The notes: a model not told the origin generated them from the sequence alone. 64,000 nucleotides of DNA from Enterovirga rhinocerotis (GCF_004363955.1 NZ_SNZR01000011.1:1364001-1428000); one strand, 5' to 3'; positions 17,145 through 25,499 are shown, numbered from the stretch's first letter. Numbers and translations: made by a program.

Positions 17145-17426
17145 ATGGACATGCGCACGCCCGGCGCGACCAGCATGGCCGACATCGTCGAATCCGGCGT
17201 CGCCGCCGAGGAACTCAAGGCCTTCGTCGAGCGCATCGAGCGGCTCGAGGAGGAGAAGGCCGCCATCGCCGACGACATCAAGGAGGTCTTCTCCGAGATG
17301 AAGGGCCGCGGCTTCGACACCAAGGTCACGAAGAAGATCCTGCGGATCCGGAAACAGGACCACGAAGAGCGGCAGGAGGAGGAGGCGATCCTGGATCTCT
17401 ACATGCAGGCGCTGGGGATGACATGA
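17145..17426 (+). CDS. GapR-like DUF2312 nucleoid protein
   Basis: 93 aa that match the DUF2312 (UPF0335) family almost end to end: [20 protein letters not shown], then [19 protein letters not shown] and [11 protein letters not shown]. In Caulobacter the family member GapR forms a clamp on overtwisted DNA ahead of polymerases and stimulates topoisomerases (family knowledge). The coiled-coil core and basic KKILRIRKQ patch are intact. A phage copy could take over chromosome organisation or help phage replication. It starts right after the 30-aa frame and overlaps the next gene by 4 bp. Confidence 0.88.
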   Translation: MDMRTPGATSMADIVESGVAAEELKAFVERIERLEEEKAAIADDIKEVFSEMKGRGFDTKVTKKILRIRKQDHEERQEEEAILDLYMQALGMT

Positions 17427-17638
17427 GCGAGTTGACCTTCTCCCCGGAGCAACTGGCGCTCGATCCGCTCGAACTGAAGATCCGCCCCTTCGGCCGCGAC
17501 GGCTGGTCGATCGCGCGCAAGACGGCGCCCGTGCCGATGTCCGCCGTCGACATCGTCCGCCTCTTCGATACGGCCGGCGCGGCCCATGATTGGCTCGCCG
17601 CCCTCGGTGCCGCCCGGGATGTGCGACGATGCGCATGA
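17423..17638 (+). CDS. Hypothetical early protein (71 aa)
   Basis: Starts [20 protein letters not shown] and carries a beta-like [20 protein letters not shown] segment, then an Ala-rich helix. The ATG overlaps the GapR-like gene stop (ATGA), and its own stop overlaps the next gene's ATG. No family recognised. Confidence 0.52.
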   Translation: MSELTFSPEQLALDPLELKIRPFGRDGWSIARKTAPVPMSAVDIVRLFDTAGAAHDWLAALGAARDVRRCA

Positions 17639-18828
17639 CGAAGCCCGTCATTCGCCTCGGCCGGCGCTACCGCCAGGATCTCGGCGACCTCAGCGGCCTC
17701 GCCGCCTCGATCCGCGCCCGCGGCCTCATCCAGCCGATCGTCATCGCGCCGGACGGCACGCTGCTCGCCGGCCGCCGGCGCCTCGAGGCCTGGCGCCTCG
17801 CCTTCGGGCTCGACGCGCAGCCGCCGGTCCGCGTCGTCGAGGGGCTCGACGCCGTCGCGGCCGAGTTCGACGAGAACGTCCACCGGCTCGCGCTCAAGCC
17901 CTCGGAACAGGTGGCGCTGATGCGCGACCTGACGCCGGCGATCGCCGCCGCCGCGCGCGAGCGCCAAAAGACCCTCGGCCGCAGCCACGGCTCGCCGACC
18001 GTGTCGACCCCTTCGGAGTCATTTACGCCGAAGGGGTCCCTGCAAGAGCCGCCGCGCGGCCGGACGCGGGACATCGTCGCCGGCCTCCTCGGCGTCTCGG
18101 CCGCGAAGCTGGCCCGGGCCGCGCAGGTGGTGGCGGCGGCCGAGGCCGAGCCGGAGCGGTTCGGCCGGCTGCAACGGGACATGGACCGGACCGGGAAGGT
18201 CGACGGTCCCTTCCGGCGCCTCGTCGTCATGCGCCAGGCGGCCGAGATCCGCGCCGAGCCGCCGCCGCTGCCCTCGCGCGGGCCCTATCGCGTGATCGCG
18301 GCCGATCCGCCCTGGCCGTTCGACGCCGATCGCGAGGACCCGTCCGACCGGGGCACGCACCCCTATCCGCAGATGTCCTACGAGGCGATCGAGGCGTTCA
18401 TGCGGAACGCGATCGGGGCTATCGGCCACCGGGATCTCGCTGTCTGGTTCTGGACGACGAACCATCACATGGGCCGGGCCTATCTCATCCTCGCCGCGCT
18501 CGGCCTCGAGGTGAAGACGGTCCTCACCTGGGGGAAGGACAAGATCGGCCGCGGCCAGTACCTGCGCGAGCAGACCGAGCATTGTCTCGTCGCGGTGCGC
18601 GGAAAGCCCCTCTTCCAGCTCTCGGCCGAGTCGACGCTGATGATGGCGCCCCGCCGCGCCCATAGCGAGAAGCCCGCGGCCTTCTACGAGCTGGTCGAGC
18701 GCGTCTGCCCGGCGCCCCGCTACGCCTGTCTCTTCTCGCATCTGCAGGCCCCCCGCGAGCGCTGGGATCAGCACTCGACGGAGAACGATGCGGAAGCCCG
18801 CGCCACCCTGCGGGAGGCGGTGGCGTGA
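17635..18828 (+). CDS. ParB-domain / MT-A70 adenine methyltransferase fusion
   Basis: 397 aa from ATG 17635, chosen for its ATGA overlap with the previous gene. Two domains: residues about 1-110 are a ParB/Sulfiredoxin-like nuclease fold (GLAASIRARGLIQPIVI, LLAGRRRLEAW, ENVHRLALKPSEQ). Residues about 215-385 are an MT-A70-type N6-adenine methyltransferase with the catalytic DPPW (224-227) and a W-rich AVWFWTTNHH strand. Such phage enzymes methylate adenine in phage DNA and can protect it from restriction; the ParB part probably aids DNA contact or specificity (inference). The linker includes a region rich in charged residues. Confidence 0.87.
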   Translation: MTKPVIRLGRRYRQDLGDLSGLAASIRARGLIQPIVIAPDGTLLAGRRRLEAWRLAFGLDAQPPVRVVEGLDAVAAEFDENVHRLALKPSEQVALMRDLTPAIAAAARERQKTLGRSHGSPTVSTPSESFTPKGSLQEPPRGRTRDIVAGLLGVSAAKLARAAQVVAAAEAEPERFGRLQRDMDRTGKVDGPFRRLVVMRQAAEIRAEPPPLPSRGPYRVIAADPPWPFDADREDPSDRGTHPYPQMSYEAIEAFMRNAIGAIGHRDLAVWFWTTNHHMGRAYLILAALGLEVKTVLTWGKDKIGRGQYLREQTEHCLVAVRGKPLFQLSAESTLMMAPRRAHSEKPAAFYELVERVCPAPRYACLFSHLQAPRERWDQHSTENDAEARATLREAVA

Positions 18829-19369
18829 CGTCGCTGGGCATCCCTCCGAATCCCGACCTGGGATCCTGACCGATGGGCTTTCGGGCGATCCTCCGATGGA
18901 CGCTCTGGAGCCCACCTCTCACCGGAAATGAGAACGAATCGGCATCGCCGCGTCCTGTGATCCAGGCTTCGGCGCCGAGTCATCCCTGCCGCACGGACGG
19001 GCATCGTCTCCCGCCGGCGCGCGGGCCTCCGTGAGAGAGTGGGACCCGCCGGCGCGCCAACGCCGACGGGCCCCGGGCCCAGCCGCCTATCCCCGCGCGT
19101 CCGCCTTTCGGCGGCGTCCATCGCTTGGGTTTCGGGACCGACCCGATTCCCTCAATGAGCCTTTGCGTGCCCGGCGAATAGCCATGCTCGCGAAGGCCGC
19201 GCGCCGGCGCCTGGCCCTTCACCCCTTCACGATCACAGCCGGCCGTCGCGTCTCGCCGCGCACGGTCTTCCGATTCCGCGAACCCGCCAGGGCGGGCGCG
19301 CGGCGCGCCGGCACGCCCGCCCGGAAAGCCACCGCTTTCCGGAACGGCGTCCTGTTGCCCGGCGCCATC
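18829..19369. other. 541-bp early-region gap with two strong hairpins
   Basis: No supportable gene. Long frames here are Arg/Ala-rich and lack start signals. Near the right end are two consecutive inverted repeats. GGGCGGGCG (19290-19298) pairs with CGCCCGCCC (19314-19322). CCGGAAAGC (19321-19329) pairs with GCTTTCCGG (19334-19342) around a CACC loop. The second hairpin is 28 bp before the start of the 19370 gene. No U-tract follows, so a simple terminator is unlikely. Confidence 0.6.
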
Positions 19370-20155
19370 ATGGATTCAGGGGTTCAGACGCAGGAGCAGC
19401 GGCTCTCGGACGAGGGCTGCGCTCGCCAGCGCTATTACTTTGAGCAGGCCGTTCAGGCCGCGCGATCGGGGCCTTGGGACAGCCTGAAAGGCGTCCGAGG
19501 CGGCGTGTGGGCCCGGTTCTCGGAGGGGAAGCTCACCGAAGGCCAGGTGGGCTATCTCGTCGAGATCCTGGAGGCGCGGCTCAAACCGGCCGAGAAGCCG
19601 CCCGCGAAGGCGCGGAATCCCGACAGTTTCGTCGGCTCGCGGCCGATCACGCCCGAGAGCCTCGAGCGCCGGCGGCGACTGTCCCGCGAAACCTTCGTCC
19701 ATCCGCAGGATTCCGAGGAACTGACGAACGGCGAGGCGGCCGTCCTCTCCATCGTGCTCGAGGAGGTGATGAAACTCGGCCGCTGCCTTCTGCCCGTTGG
19801 CAAGATCGCGGCGCTCGCGGGCGTGTCCCGCCGCTGGGCCCAGCACGCGCTGCGCAAGCTCGAATCCCTTCTCTATCTCTGCGTCCAGATCCGCCCGGGC
19901 GATCGGCGCCGGCACGAGACCAGCGTCGTCACGCTCCATCCCTCCCGCGGTGCCCTGCGGGGCCGCCTCGAGGCTGTGAAGAAGTGGTGGAGAGGGCGCG
20001 GCGGCCTTCAGGGCATAGGGCGAAGTTTAGTTCGCACCACGCGCCTGAAGACACATGAGCGGCATCCCGCTTCGCGGGATAACACTGTTGAAAGGGCGCC
20101 TTCGGCGCCGATGAGGCTCGGCGGGAGGAGCACCGCAAGGCCCGTGCCGACCTGA
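19370..20155 (+). CDS. Helix-turn-helix protein, possible phage replication protein
   Basis: 261 aa from ATG 19370 (MDSGVQTQEQRLSDEG). The centre (FVHPQDSEELTNGEAAVLSI) leads into a winged-helix-like segment, PVGKIAALAGVSRRWAQHAL, then a basic region. The Arg/Lys-rich C-terminus (KKWWRGRGGLQGIGRSL) suggests DNA contact. The domain type and its place between early genes and packaging fit a replication initiator or loader adaptor, but I cannot assign a named family. The longer frame from 19031 is low-complexity and ignored. Confidence 0.65.
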   Translation: MDSGVQTQEQRLSDEGCARQRYYFEQAVQAARSGPWDSLKGVRGGVWARFSEGKLTEGQVGYLVEILEARLKPAEKPPAKARNPDSFVGSRPITPESLERRRRLSRETFVHPQDSEELTNGEAAVLSIVLEEVMKLGRCLLPVGKIAALAGVSRRWAQHALRKLESLLYLCVQIRPGDRRRHETSVVTLHPSRGALRGRLEAVKKWWRGRGGLQGIGRSLVRTTRLKTHERHPASRDNTVERAPSAPMRLGGRSTARPVPT

Positions 20156-20241
20156 CGACGGCCGAACGGCACGCATTCACGGGGTTTCGGGGCGCTTTTG
20201 GGGGGCGGGGACACCGCTCCGAGGCGGAGCCGTGGCCGGAA

Positions 20242-20256
20242 ATGCATAAAATGCAT
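20242..20256. promoter_or_regulatory. Paired ATGCAT palindromes
   Basis: ATGCAT-AAA-ATGCAT at 20242-20256, 38 bp before the next start codon. Two AT-rich palindromes in otherwise very GC-rich sequence could be an operator or part of a promoter. No more can be said. Confidence 0.3.
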
Positions 20257-20294
20257 GGCCCGACGCGAATTCGGCTCCATATTGCAGGGGCATC

Positions 20295-20753
20295 ATGCCC
20301 GACCGCATCAGGTCTTTAGACGACGTCTGCGAGGTCCTCGCCGAGCTGTTCCGAGGCCATGGCGCCTTCGTGTCGACACCGGGCGAGGTCGAGAGCCAGG
20401 TGAACTGGCGGCGGCGCTTCCTGATGCACGATCTCCCGGCTTGGCGCGCCCTCGTGCTGCGCGCCCAGGCCGAGGCCGGCGGCTTCTCGGCCGCCGGCCG
20501 GGCCCGAGGCCTCGGCTGGACGCGGAGCCGCTTCGAACGCGCTTGGCGCCGCGGCGCGGCGGCGATCGTCGAGGGGATCGCGCGCGAGCGCGTCAACGCG
20601 GCCGCGATCGATGCCGGGCTCGCGGCCGAGGACCGGCTCGAGGCCGCCGGACGGCTGGTGAAGGTGGCAATCCAAGACGCCCCGTCGTGCCGAACTGCCG
20701 TGGCTCCGTCTGAACGGCTGGCATCGCGTCCGCGGCTATGGGCCGATCAGTAG
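20295..20753 (+). CDS. Phage hypothetical protein, 3' end probably altered by cargo insertion
   Basis: 152 aa starting MPDRIRSLDDVCEVLAELFR. The well-formed part (NWRRRFLMHDLPAWRALVLR, ARGLGWTRSRFERAWRRGAAA) ends near LVKVAIQD. The last 28 or so residues have different composition and run into the reverse-strand chrA gene, overlapping it by 18 bp. I read this as a gene whose 3' end was replaced when chrA arrived (inference). The middle resembles conserved phage proteins of unknown function. Confidence 0.58.
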   Translation: MPDRIRSLDDVCEVLAELFRGHGAFVSTPGEVESQVNWRRRFLMHDLPAWRALVLRAQAEAGGFSAAGRARGLGWTRSRFERAWRRGAAAIVEGIARERVNAAAIDAGLAAEDRLEAAGRLVKVAIQDAPSCRTAVAPSERLASRPRLWADQ

Positions 20754-21977
20754 TTTACCCGCCAACCCAGCAATGGTGACGGCAACAACCATAAGCCAAG
20801 ATGGCGCCTTCCACACCACCAGGGCGACGAAGCCAATCACGGCGATGGCAAAGTCGATTGGTGACAAAACTGCGCTTGTCCAGACGGGATTATAGAACGC
20901 CGCTCCGAGGATCCCAACCACGGCAGCGTTGGTGCCTTTCAGTCCCGCTTGAGCCCAGGATTGATGCCGCAAGGCATTCCAGAATGGAATGGCGCCGGCG
21001 AGCAGAAGGAAGCCAGGCACGAAGATCACGATCAGACAGATCATCGCTCCGATCAGACCGTTCGGCTCCGGCGTCATGGCGAACCCGAGATAGGACGCGA
21101 AGGTAAACAGTGGCCCGGGGACCGCTTGTGCTGCGCCATATCCGGCGAGAAAATCGTTGGTGCTGACCCAACCCGTCCTGACAACCTCGGTTTCCAGCAG
21201 CGGGAGCACAACGTGACCACCACCAAAGACTAGGGCCCCTGACCGGTAGAACACGTCAATCAATTTCAAGGGCTGCCATCCAGATGGCCCAGCGAGCAGC
21301 GGAAGCCCGAACAGCAGGCCAAAAAAGAGTATGAGGCACGTCACGCCCACACGCTTGGTAATATTGAACGCGAGTTGGACGGGTTGTTGAGCGGTATCGG
21401 TTCGGCAAAACCAAAATCCTGCGATTGTACCAAATGCGATAGCGAGTATCTGGCCCAGAGCGGTTGGCGCCAAGACTGCGATCAAGATCGCAAAGAGCGC
21501 AATTGCAGCGCGTGGTCGATCGGGGGTCAGGCTCTTGGCCATGCCCCAAATAGCCTGAGCTACGATGGCAACGGCTACCAGCTTAAGTCCGTGAATCAGG
21601 CCCTGGCCGACAGGTCCATCGAACAGGCCGGCGAGTGACGCAAAAGCGATCAGCAGGATCGCCGATGGCATTGTGAATGCCAGCCAAGCTGCAGCCGCCC
21701 CTAGAGGCCCAGCGCGCAGAAAGCCGAGTGCAAAACCGACTTGCGAAGATGCTGGACCGGGCAAAAATTGGCACAGGGCGACCAGGTCAGCATATCCCTG
21801 TTCGTTGACCCATCTCCTGCGAACGACCAGCTCTTCGCGAAAGTAACCAAGGTGGGCGATGGGGCCACCGAATGACGTCAACCCAAGTTTTAGGAAGGCA
21901 AAAAATACTTCTGCAGGCGTGCCGTAGGACGTTCTTGTGTTATTGGTTGCTTTATGGGCCACATCAGGGATAGTCAT
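20736..21977 (-). CDS. chrA: Chromate transporter ChrA (prophage cargo)
   Basis: CHR-family chromate efflux protein, 413 aa, the long two-half form. The first half has the signature FLKLGLTSFGGPIAHLGYF and QFLPGPASSQVGFALGFLRA. The second half repeats it as FGGGHVVLPLLE with AQAVPGPLFTFASYLGF. About ten to twelve hydrophobic segments are visible. Known members export chromate from the cytoplasm. Codon use and GC are clearly more AT-rich than the phage genes around it, and its strand opposes them, marking it as acquired. No chrB regulator gene is next to it. Confidence 0.93.
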   Translation of the reverse strand: MTIPDVAHKATNNTRTSYGTPAEVFFAFLKLGLTSFGGPIAHLGYFREELVVRRRWVNEQGYADLVALCQFLPGPASSQVGFALGFLRAGPLGAAAAWLAFTMPSAILLIAFASLAGLFDGPVGQGLIHGLKLVAVAIVAQAIWGMAKSLTPDRPRAAIALFAILIAVLAPTALGQILAIAFGTIAGFWFCRTDTAQQPVQLAFNITKRVGVTCLILFFGLLFGLPLLAGPSGWQPLKLIDVFYRSGALVFGGGHVVLPLLETEVVRTGWVSTNDFLAGYGAAQAVPGPLFTFASYLGFAMTPEPNGLIGAMICLIVIFVPGFLLLAGAIPFWNALRHQSWAQAGLKGTNAAVVGILGAAFYNPVWTSAVLSPIDFAIAVIGFVALVVWKAPSWLMVVAVTIAGLAGKLLIGP

Positions 21978-22247
21978 GTTCGCGTGCCTTGCCGCTCCGT
22001 TTTTCGTCGAATACTAGGTTGTCGTAACATCTTCATGGCAATCCTACGCCTAGATCCAGACGCGAGGAAAGCCACGCGTTGTATGTAGCGACGGCCTGCA
22101 ATCCACGGGCATTAGATGCGAAGCCGACAGTCCGCTTGCCGCCCGGAGACGAAGTTCAAACGTATCGCGACCGGCAGCCAGAACTTGACAGCGGAACAAG
22201 CGGCAAGGTGCTGATTCTCGCAGAGCAGCGGGGATCGCTTCGTCGTC

Positions 22248-23006
22248 ATGGGTAAACGGAAAGCCAAGGTTAGTCTCGCACCCATTCGCGGCCTCGTCCC
22301 GATCGCGATGCCCGGCCAGGACGGCCCGACGCCGGAGCGGCTGGCGAAGCTGCCAGGCGTCACCATCATCCAGCGCAACAGCGGACATAAGATCGTGGCC
22401 CGGGACCCGGCAGTGCGCTCCCCCGTGGGCGCGGACGGGATCGTGCGTGTCACGCAGAGCTCTCTCGACCGCCTCGCCGTCCAAGGGCGGCTCGATCCGG
22501 ACGTCTATCGGAACGCGAAGCTCTTCGAGACCGGCGATCAGCTGCGGCAGCATTGGTATCTCGCCGGGCTCGATGCCGGGCCGGGCTCGATCGACCTCGA
22601 GCGCTCGGGCGGGGGCAGCGGCCACCCGGCCTGGATGACGCCCTCGACCGAGAGCGCGGCCTATCACCGTCACCGCTTCCGGGCCGCCCGGGACGGGATG
22701 GAGCGCGGCCATTGGCAGATCCTTTTCGGGATCTGCTGCGGCGAGGCGACGCTCGAGGCGGCCGGGCGCGAGGCGGGTTTCGCCAATCGCGGCGCGGCCG
22801 CGGCCGTGGCCATCGACCGCCTGCGGCGCGGGCTCGAGCTGCTCGCCATCGCCTGGGGCATCCTGCCGCCGAAGCCGGCGAACGACGACGTCGTCAACCC
22901 GGCCGCGCAGGTGCGCGCCCGCGTGGTCGAGGGCGACGAGGTCGACCGGATCGTCGACCGGCTTGTGATCGCGAACGCGGCCGAGCGGGTGCGGGAGGCG
23001 GGCTAG
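22248..23006 (+). CDS. Phage protein resembling DUF6456
   Basis: 252 aa. An N-terminal basic part (MGKRKAKVSLAPIRGLVPIA) is followed by a central ETGDQLRQHWYLAGLDAG and a C-terminal helical block WQILFGICCGEATLEAAGRE. The GxxLxxxW...CCxxxxLEAAxRExGF layout is reminiscent of the DUF6456 family found in alphaproteobacteria, which has a helix-turn-helix-like end. The match is by eye and partial. It resumes the phage reading direction after the chrA block. Confidence 0.58.
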   Translation: MGKRKAKVSLAPIRGLVPIAMPGQDGPTPERLAKLPGVTIIQRNSGHKIVARDPAVRSPVGADGIVRVTQSSLDRLAVQGRLDPDVYRNAKLFETGDQLRQHWYLAGLDAGPGSIDLERSGGGSGHPAWMTPSTESAAYHRHRFRAARDGMERGHWQILFGICCGEATLEAAGREAGFANRGAAAAVAIDRLRRGLELLAIAWGILPPKPANDDVVNPAAQVRARVVEGDEVDRIVDRLVIANAAERVREAG

Positions 23007-23290
23007 GCGGCGCCGGCGTCCTCTCGGGGAAAAAGGTAGCGCTCGACCCAGGCCAGCGCCTCGTCCCGATCCTCATCGCGCTCGGTGGTGCAGATCACGC
23101 GGGCGCGCTCCCTCAGGGTGATGCGTGCGCCCCGAAATGTGCGAACGGCGCCGGCGAAGGCGGCCCGCCCCGTCTGGAGATCGAACGAGACCGCGATCAG
23201 GCGTAGATGTTTGTCCTCGGGGCTCCAGAGGTCGATGCGGTACGGATTGAACCGCTCCTTCTCCCGGCTCAGATCCCAGCTGTCGACCAT
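23003..23290 (-). CDS. Hypothetical phage protein (95 aa, reverse strand)
   Basis: Begins MVDSWDLSREKERFNPYRID. Contains LIAVSFDLQTGRAAFAG and ARVICTTERDEDRDEALAW, suggesting a small alpha/beta fold. It converges on the preceding gene with a 4-bp overlap. Opposite to early transcription, so it may be expressed in the lysogen. No family recognised. Confidence 0.52.
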   Translation of the reverse strand: MVDSWDLSREKERFNPYRIDLWSPEDKHLRLIAVSFDLQTGRAAFAGAVRTFRGARITLRERARVICTTERDEDRDEALAWVERYLFPREDAGAA

Positions 23291-23462
23291 GTGGCCCTCC
23301 GGCTAATGAGAACAGACGCGGAACATCATGCATCCGGCCCGCGCGCGCAATGTCGGGTCCGGTTGACGACGTCGGCGCTGGACCTGTAAGAGCGGCCCCG
23401 ATGAGAACTTGCGTCCGGAGCCGAATCGGTGTCCGGGCGTTTTCGTGTCCGGAGGGCGCCGC

Positions 23463-23837
23463 GTGAAGACAGCGACCTACCCGTCCGGCATCGTCGGGCT
23501 TCCCTTTCCGAGCGAGACCGGCCGGCCCTGCCGCGACGTCGTGCTCGAGCTGCTCTCGCCGGGTGACGTCGTCACGCTGCGGCGCGACCCGGAGAACACG
23601 CACGATCCGGATGCCATCGCGGTCTATGCCTATGACGGGCGCGAGCATCGCCATTGCGGCTTCGTGCCGGCCCGGCATACGGGCTGGATCGGCGAGCAGC
23701 TGGATGCCGGCCGCGGCCTCGAGGCGACGGTCGGCGACTTCCTCTACGAGGGACGCACCCTGAAGGGCGTCGACCTCGAGATCACCCTCGATCGCGCGCC
23801 CGCTGTTGCGGGTTCGCGCCGAACCATGCCCGGCTGA
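23463..23837 (+). CDS. HIRAN-domain protein
   Basis: 124 aa from GTG 23463, which has a GGAGGG ribosome-binding site 7 nt upstream. ATG 23409 lacks one. The protein is essentially one HIRAN domain: GIVGLPFPSE, then VVTLRRDPENTHDPDAIAVY, then CGFVPARHTGWIGEQLDAG. HIRAN domains recognise stalled forks or single-strand 3' ends and occur both in SNF2 proteins (HLTF, Rad5) and as stand-alone phage proteins (family knowledge). A role in protecting or processing phage replication forks is plausible. Confidence 0.83.
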   Translation: MKTATYPSGIVGLPFPSETGRPCRDVVLELLSPGDVVTLRRDPENTHDPDAIAVYAYDGREHRHCGFVPARHTGWIGEQLDAGRGLEATVGDFLYEGRTLKGVDLEITLDRAPAVAGSRRTMPG

Positions 23838-24034
23838 TGTCCCCGGCGGCGGCGAGCGAGATCGAGGCCATCGCCGCCTCGCTCGCCCGCATGCCGCTCG
23901 CCGACCGGCGCCGGCCGGACTTGCCGCACGAGATCCGCTCCGACCTCGTCCAGCGCCTGCGCCAGGTGCTGCGGAGCGAGGGCAAACGCCCCGCGCTGCC
24001 GCCCTTGCCGGGCCGGCGCTTCCCCACACGATAA
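23837..24034 (+). CDS. Small helical early protein (65 aa)
   Basis: Begins MSPAAASEIEAIAASLARMP and continues with a basic helix (HEIRSDLVQRLRQVLRSEG). The ATG overlaps the HIRAN gene's stop (TGATG), so translation is probably coupled. Function unknown; possibly a HIRAN partner (inference from linkage only). Confidence 0.52.
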   Translation: MSPAAASEIEAIAASLARMPLADRRRPDLPHEIRSDLVQRLRQVLRSEGKRPALPPLPGRRFPTR

Positions 24035-24614
24035 GATTTGCGGCCTCGACCGAGGCGGCGAAGATTATCGGCCCCGACCGCGGATGTAACGGCGGGGCAA
24101 CCCCATTCACCTAGGCCTCCGGGCCGGAACCGCGCAGCCGGGACCGGAGCCCCCGGAGGCCGACATAAGAGCCGTCTTTCCTTCCCGGGCTGCGCCGGTG
24201 CGGAGAGATATCGCCCCGTGCTCGATGCATCGGCGGGGTGGGAGGCGTGCAGGATGCATCCGCCGCCGGCCGCCCAGAGATCCGCGCGCCGGCGGACAGT
24301 TTCGGCCTTCGGGCCAACCGAGGTGGCGCCCTCATTCGGTGGAGGTCGGAAGCGGGTGGCAGCGCCATGCTTCCGGAAATGCACGGCGCGCCGTGCCGCA
24401 GGTTCGAATCCTGCCGCCTATCGTCTTCGATCGAGCGCCCGGGGCAGACACCCTCGCGAGCTGCGCGTTATCCTCGGCCCGACGCGGCCTCGATCGAACC
24501 CTTCACGACGTGCCTCGCCTGGACGGATGCGACGCGCTAGGATGATCCCGCTCTCGAAAAGAGGCGGGAGCCCGGGGTGCTGGACACACCTCGAGCGCGA
24601 GGAGCAAGCCTCGC
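24035..24614. other. 580-bp gap with a perfect palindrome and a T-arm-like sequence
   Basis: No convincing gene. Several overlapping frames are open because of GC bias. Two items stand out. One is the 16-bp perfect palindrome GCACGGCGCGCCGTGC (24381-24396). The other, 3 bp later, is GCAGGTTCGAATCCTGC (24400-24416), a perfect tRNA T-stem-loop. I could not build a matching acceptor or anticodon stem, so a complete tRNA is not called. It may be a tRNA remnant or a structured RNA. Confidence 0.45.
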
Positions 24615-25499
24615 ATGACCTCGGCCGGCCGGTCACTCGGCCATTCCCGCCACCGCGCACGCGGCTGGGCGGTCCTGCCACGGATCATGCGAGAGACCAA
24701 TCCTAAGCCGGCAGCAAGGCCGGCCGTGCAGCAACGCGCGCGTCCCGGAGACCTCTGGGCGCTCGGACCTCATCGGATCGTGTGCGGCGACGCCACCGAT
24801 CCACGTCATGTCGGCCTGGCGCTGGGCGGCGCCAGGCCGAACCTCATGGTGACGGACCCGCCCTATGGCGTGAGCTACGATCCGGCCTGGCGCGAGTGGA
24901 GCCTCGGCAAGGCCGGGGTCTCGTTGGGCACCGTCGCGAACGACAACCGTGCGGATTGGCGCGAGGCCTGGGCTCTGTTCCCGGGCGACGTCGCTTATGT
25001 CTGGCACGGCGCCCTGTTCGGCAGCGTGACGCAGGATGCCCTGCGCGCCGCCGGCTTCCTCGTCCGAAGCCAGATCATCTGGCGCAAACAGCACTTCGCG
25101 ATCTCACGCGGTGCCTATCACTGGATGCACGAGCCCTGCTGGTATGCGGTGCGGCGAGGCCGGACCGCATACTGGACCGGCGACCGGAAGCAGCGCACCG
25201 TCTGGGACATCGCCAACGCCACGGGCTGGCGCTCCATCGATGACGGCCGCACGGGTCACGCGACCCAGAAGCCGCTCGAATGCATGCGCCGGCCGATGCG
25301 CAACCACAGCCGGCCCGGCGACCTAGTCTATGATCCCTTCCTCGGTTCGGGCTCGACGCTCATCGCGGCCGAGGAGCTGGGCCGCATCTGCCTCGGCCTC
25401 GAGCTGATGCCGGCCTACGTCGACCTGGTGCTCGACCGCTGGGAGCGGTTCACGGGCCGGACGGCCGAGCGGATCGGAGCGTTTGCCGAGGCGGCTTAG
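24615..25499 (+). CDS. DNA (adenine-N6 or cytosine-N4) methyltransferase
   Basis: 294 aa. The catalytic DPPYG motif is at residues 81-85 and the AdoMet-binding block YDPFLGSGSTLIAAEELG near the C-terminus, the order of a beta-type enzyme. It also has HATQKPLECMRRPMRNHS, typical for stand-alone phage methyltransferases. A GAGGAG ribosome-binding site lies 10 nt before ATG 24615; ATG 24687 (MRETNPKPA) is an alternative. It probably modifies phage DNA against host restriction. It is the second DNA methyltransferase in this prophage. No cognate nuclease is seen. Confidence 0.88.
   Translation: MTSAGRSLGHSRHRARGWAVLPRIMRETNPKPAARPAVQQRARPGDLWALGPHRIVCGDATDPRHVGLALGGARPNLMVTDPPYGVSYDPAWREWSLGKAGVSLGTVANDNRADWREAWALFPGDVAYVWHGALFGSVTQDALRAAGFLVRSQIIWRKQHFAISRGAYHWMHEPCWYAVRRGRTAYWTGDRKQRTVWDIANATGWRSIDDGRTGHATQKPLECMRRPMRNHSRPGDLVYDPFLGSGSTLIAAEELGRICLGLELMPAYVDLVLDRWERFTGRTAERIGAFAEAA

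Noticed and set aside
18829-19369. N-terminal extension of the 19370 gene to 19031
   Set aside because: The extra 113 residues are Arg/Ala/Pro-rich low complexity, have no start signal and include the two hairpins.
20736-22247. Insertion sequence carrying chrA
   Set aside because: No transposase, terminal inverted repeats or target duplication were seen on either side, so the insertion mechanism remains open.
24318-24430. Possible complete phage tRNA around the T-arm-like sequence
   Set aside because: No acceptor stem pairs with the bases after the T-arm and no 5-bp anticodon stem could be formed. Only a T-arm-like piece is supported.
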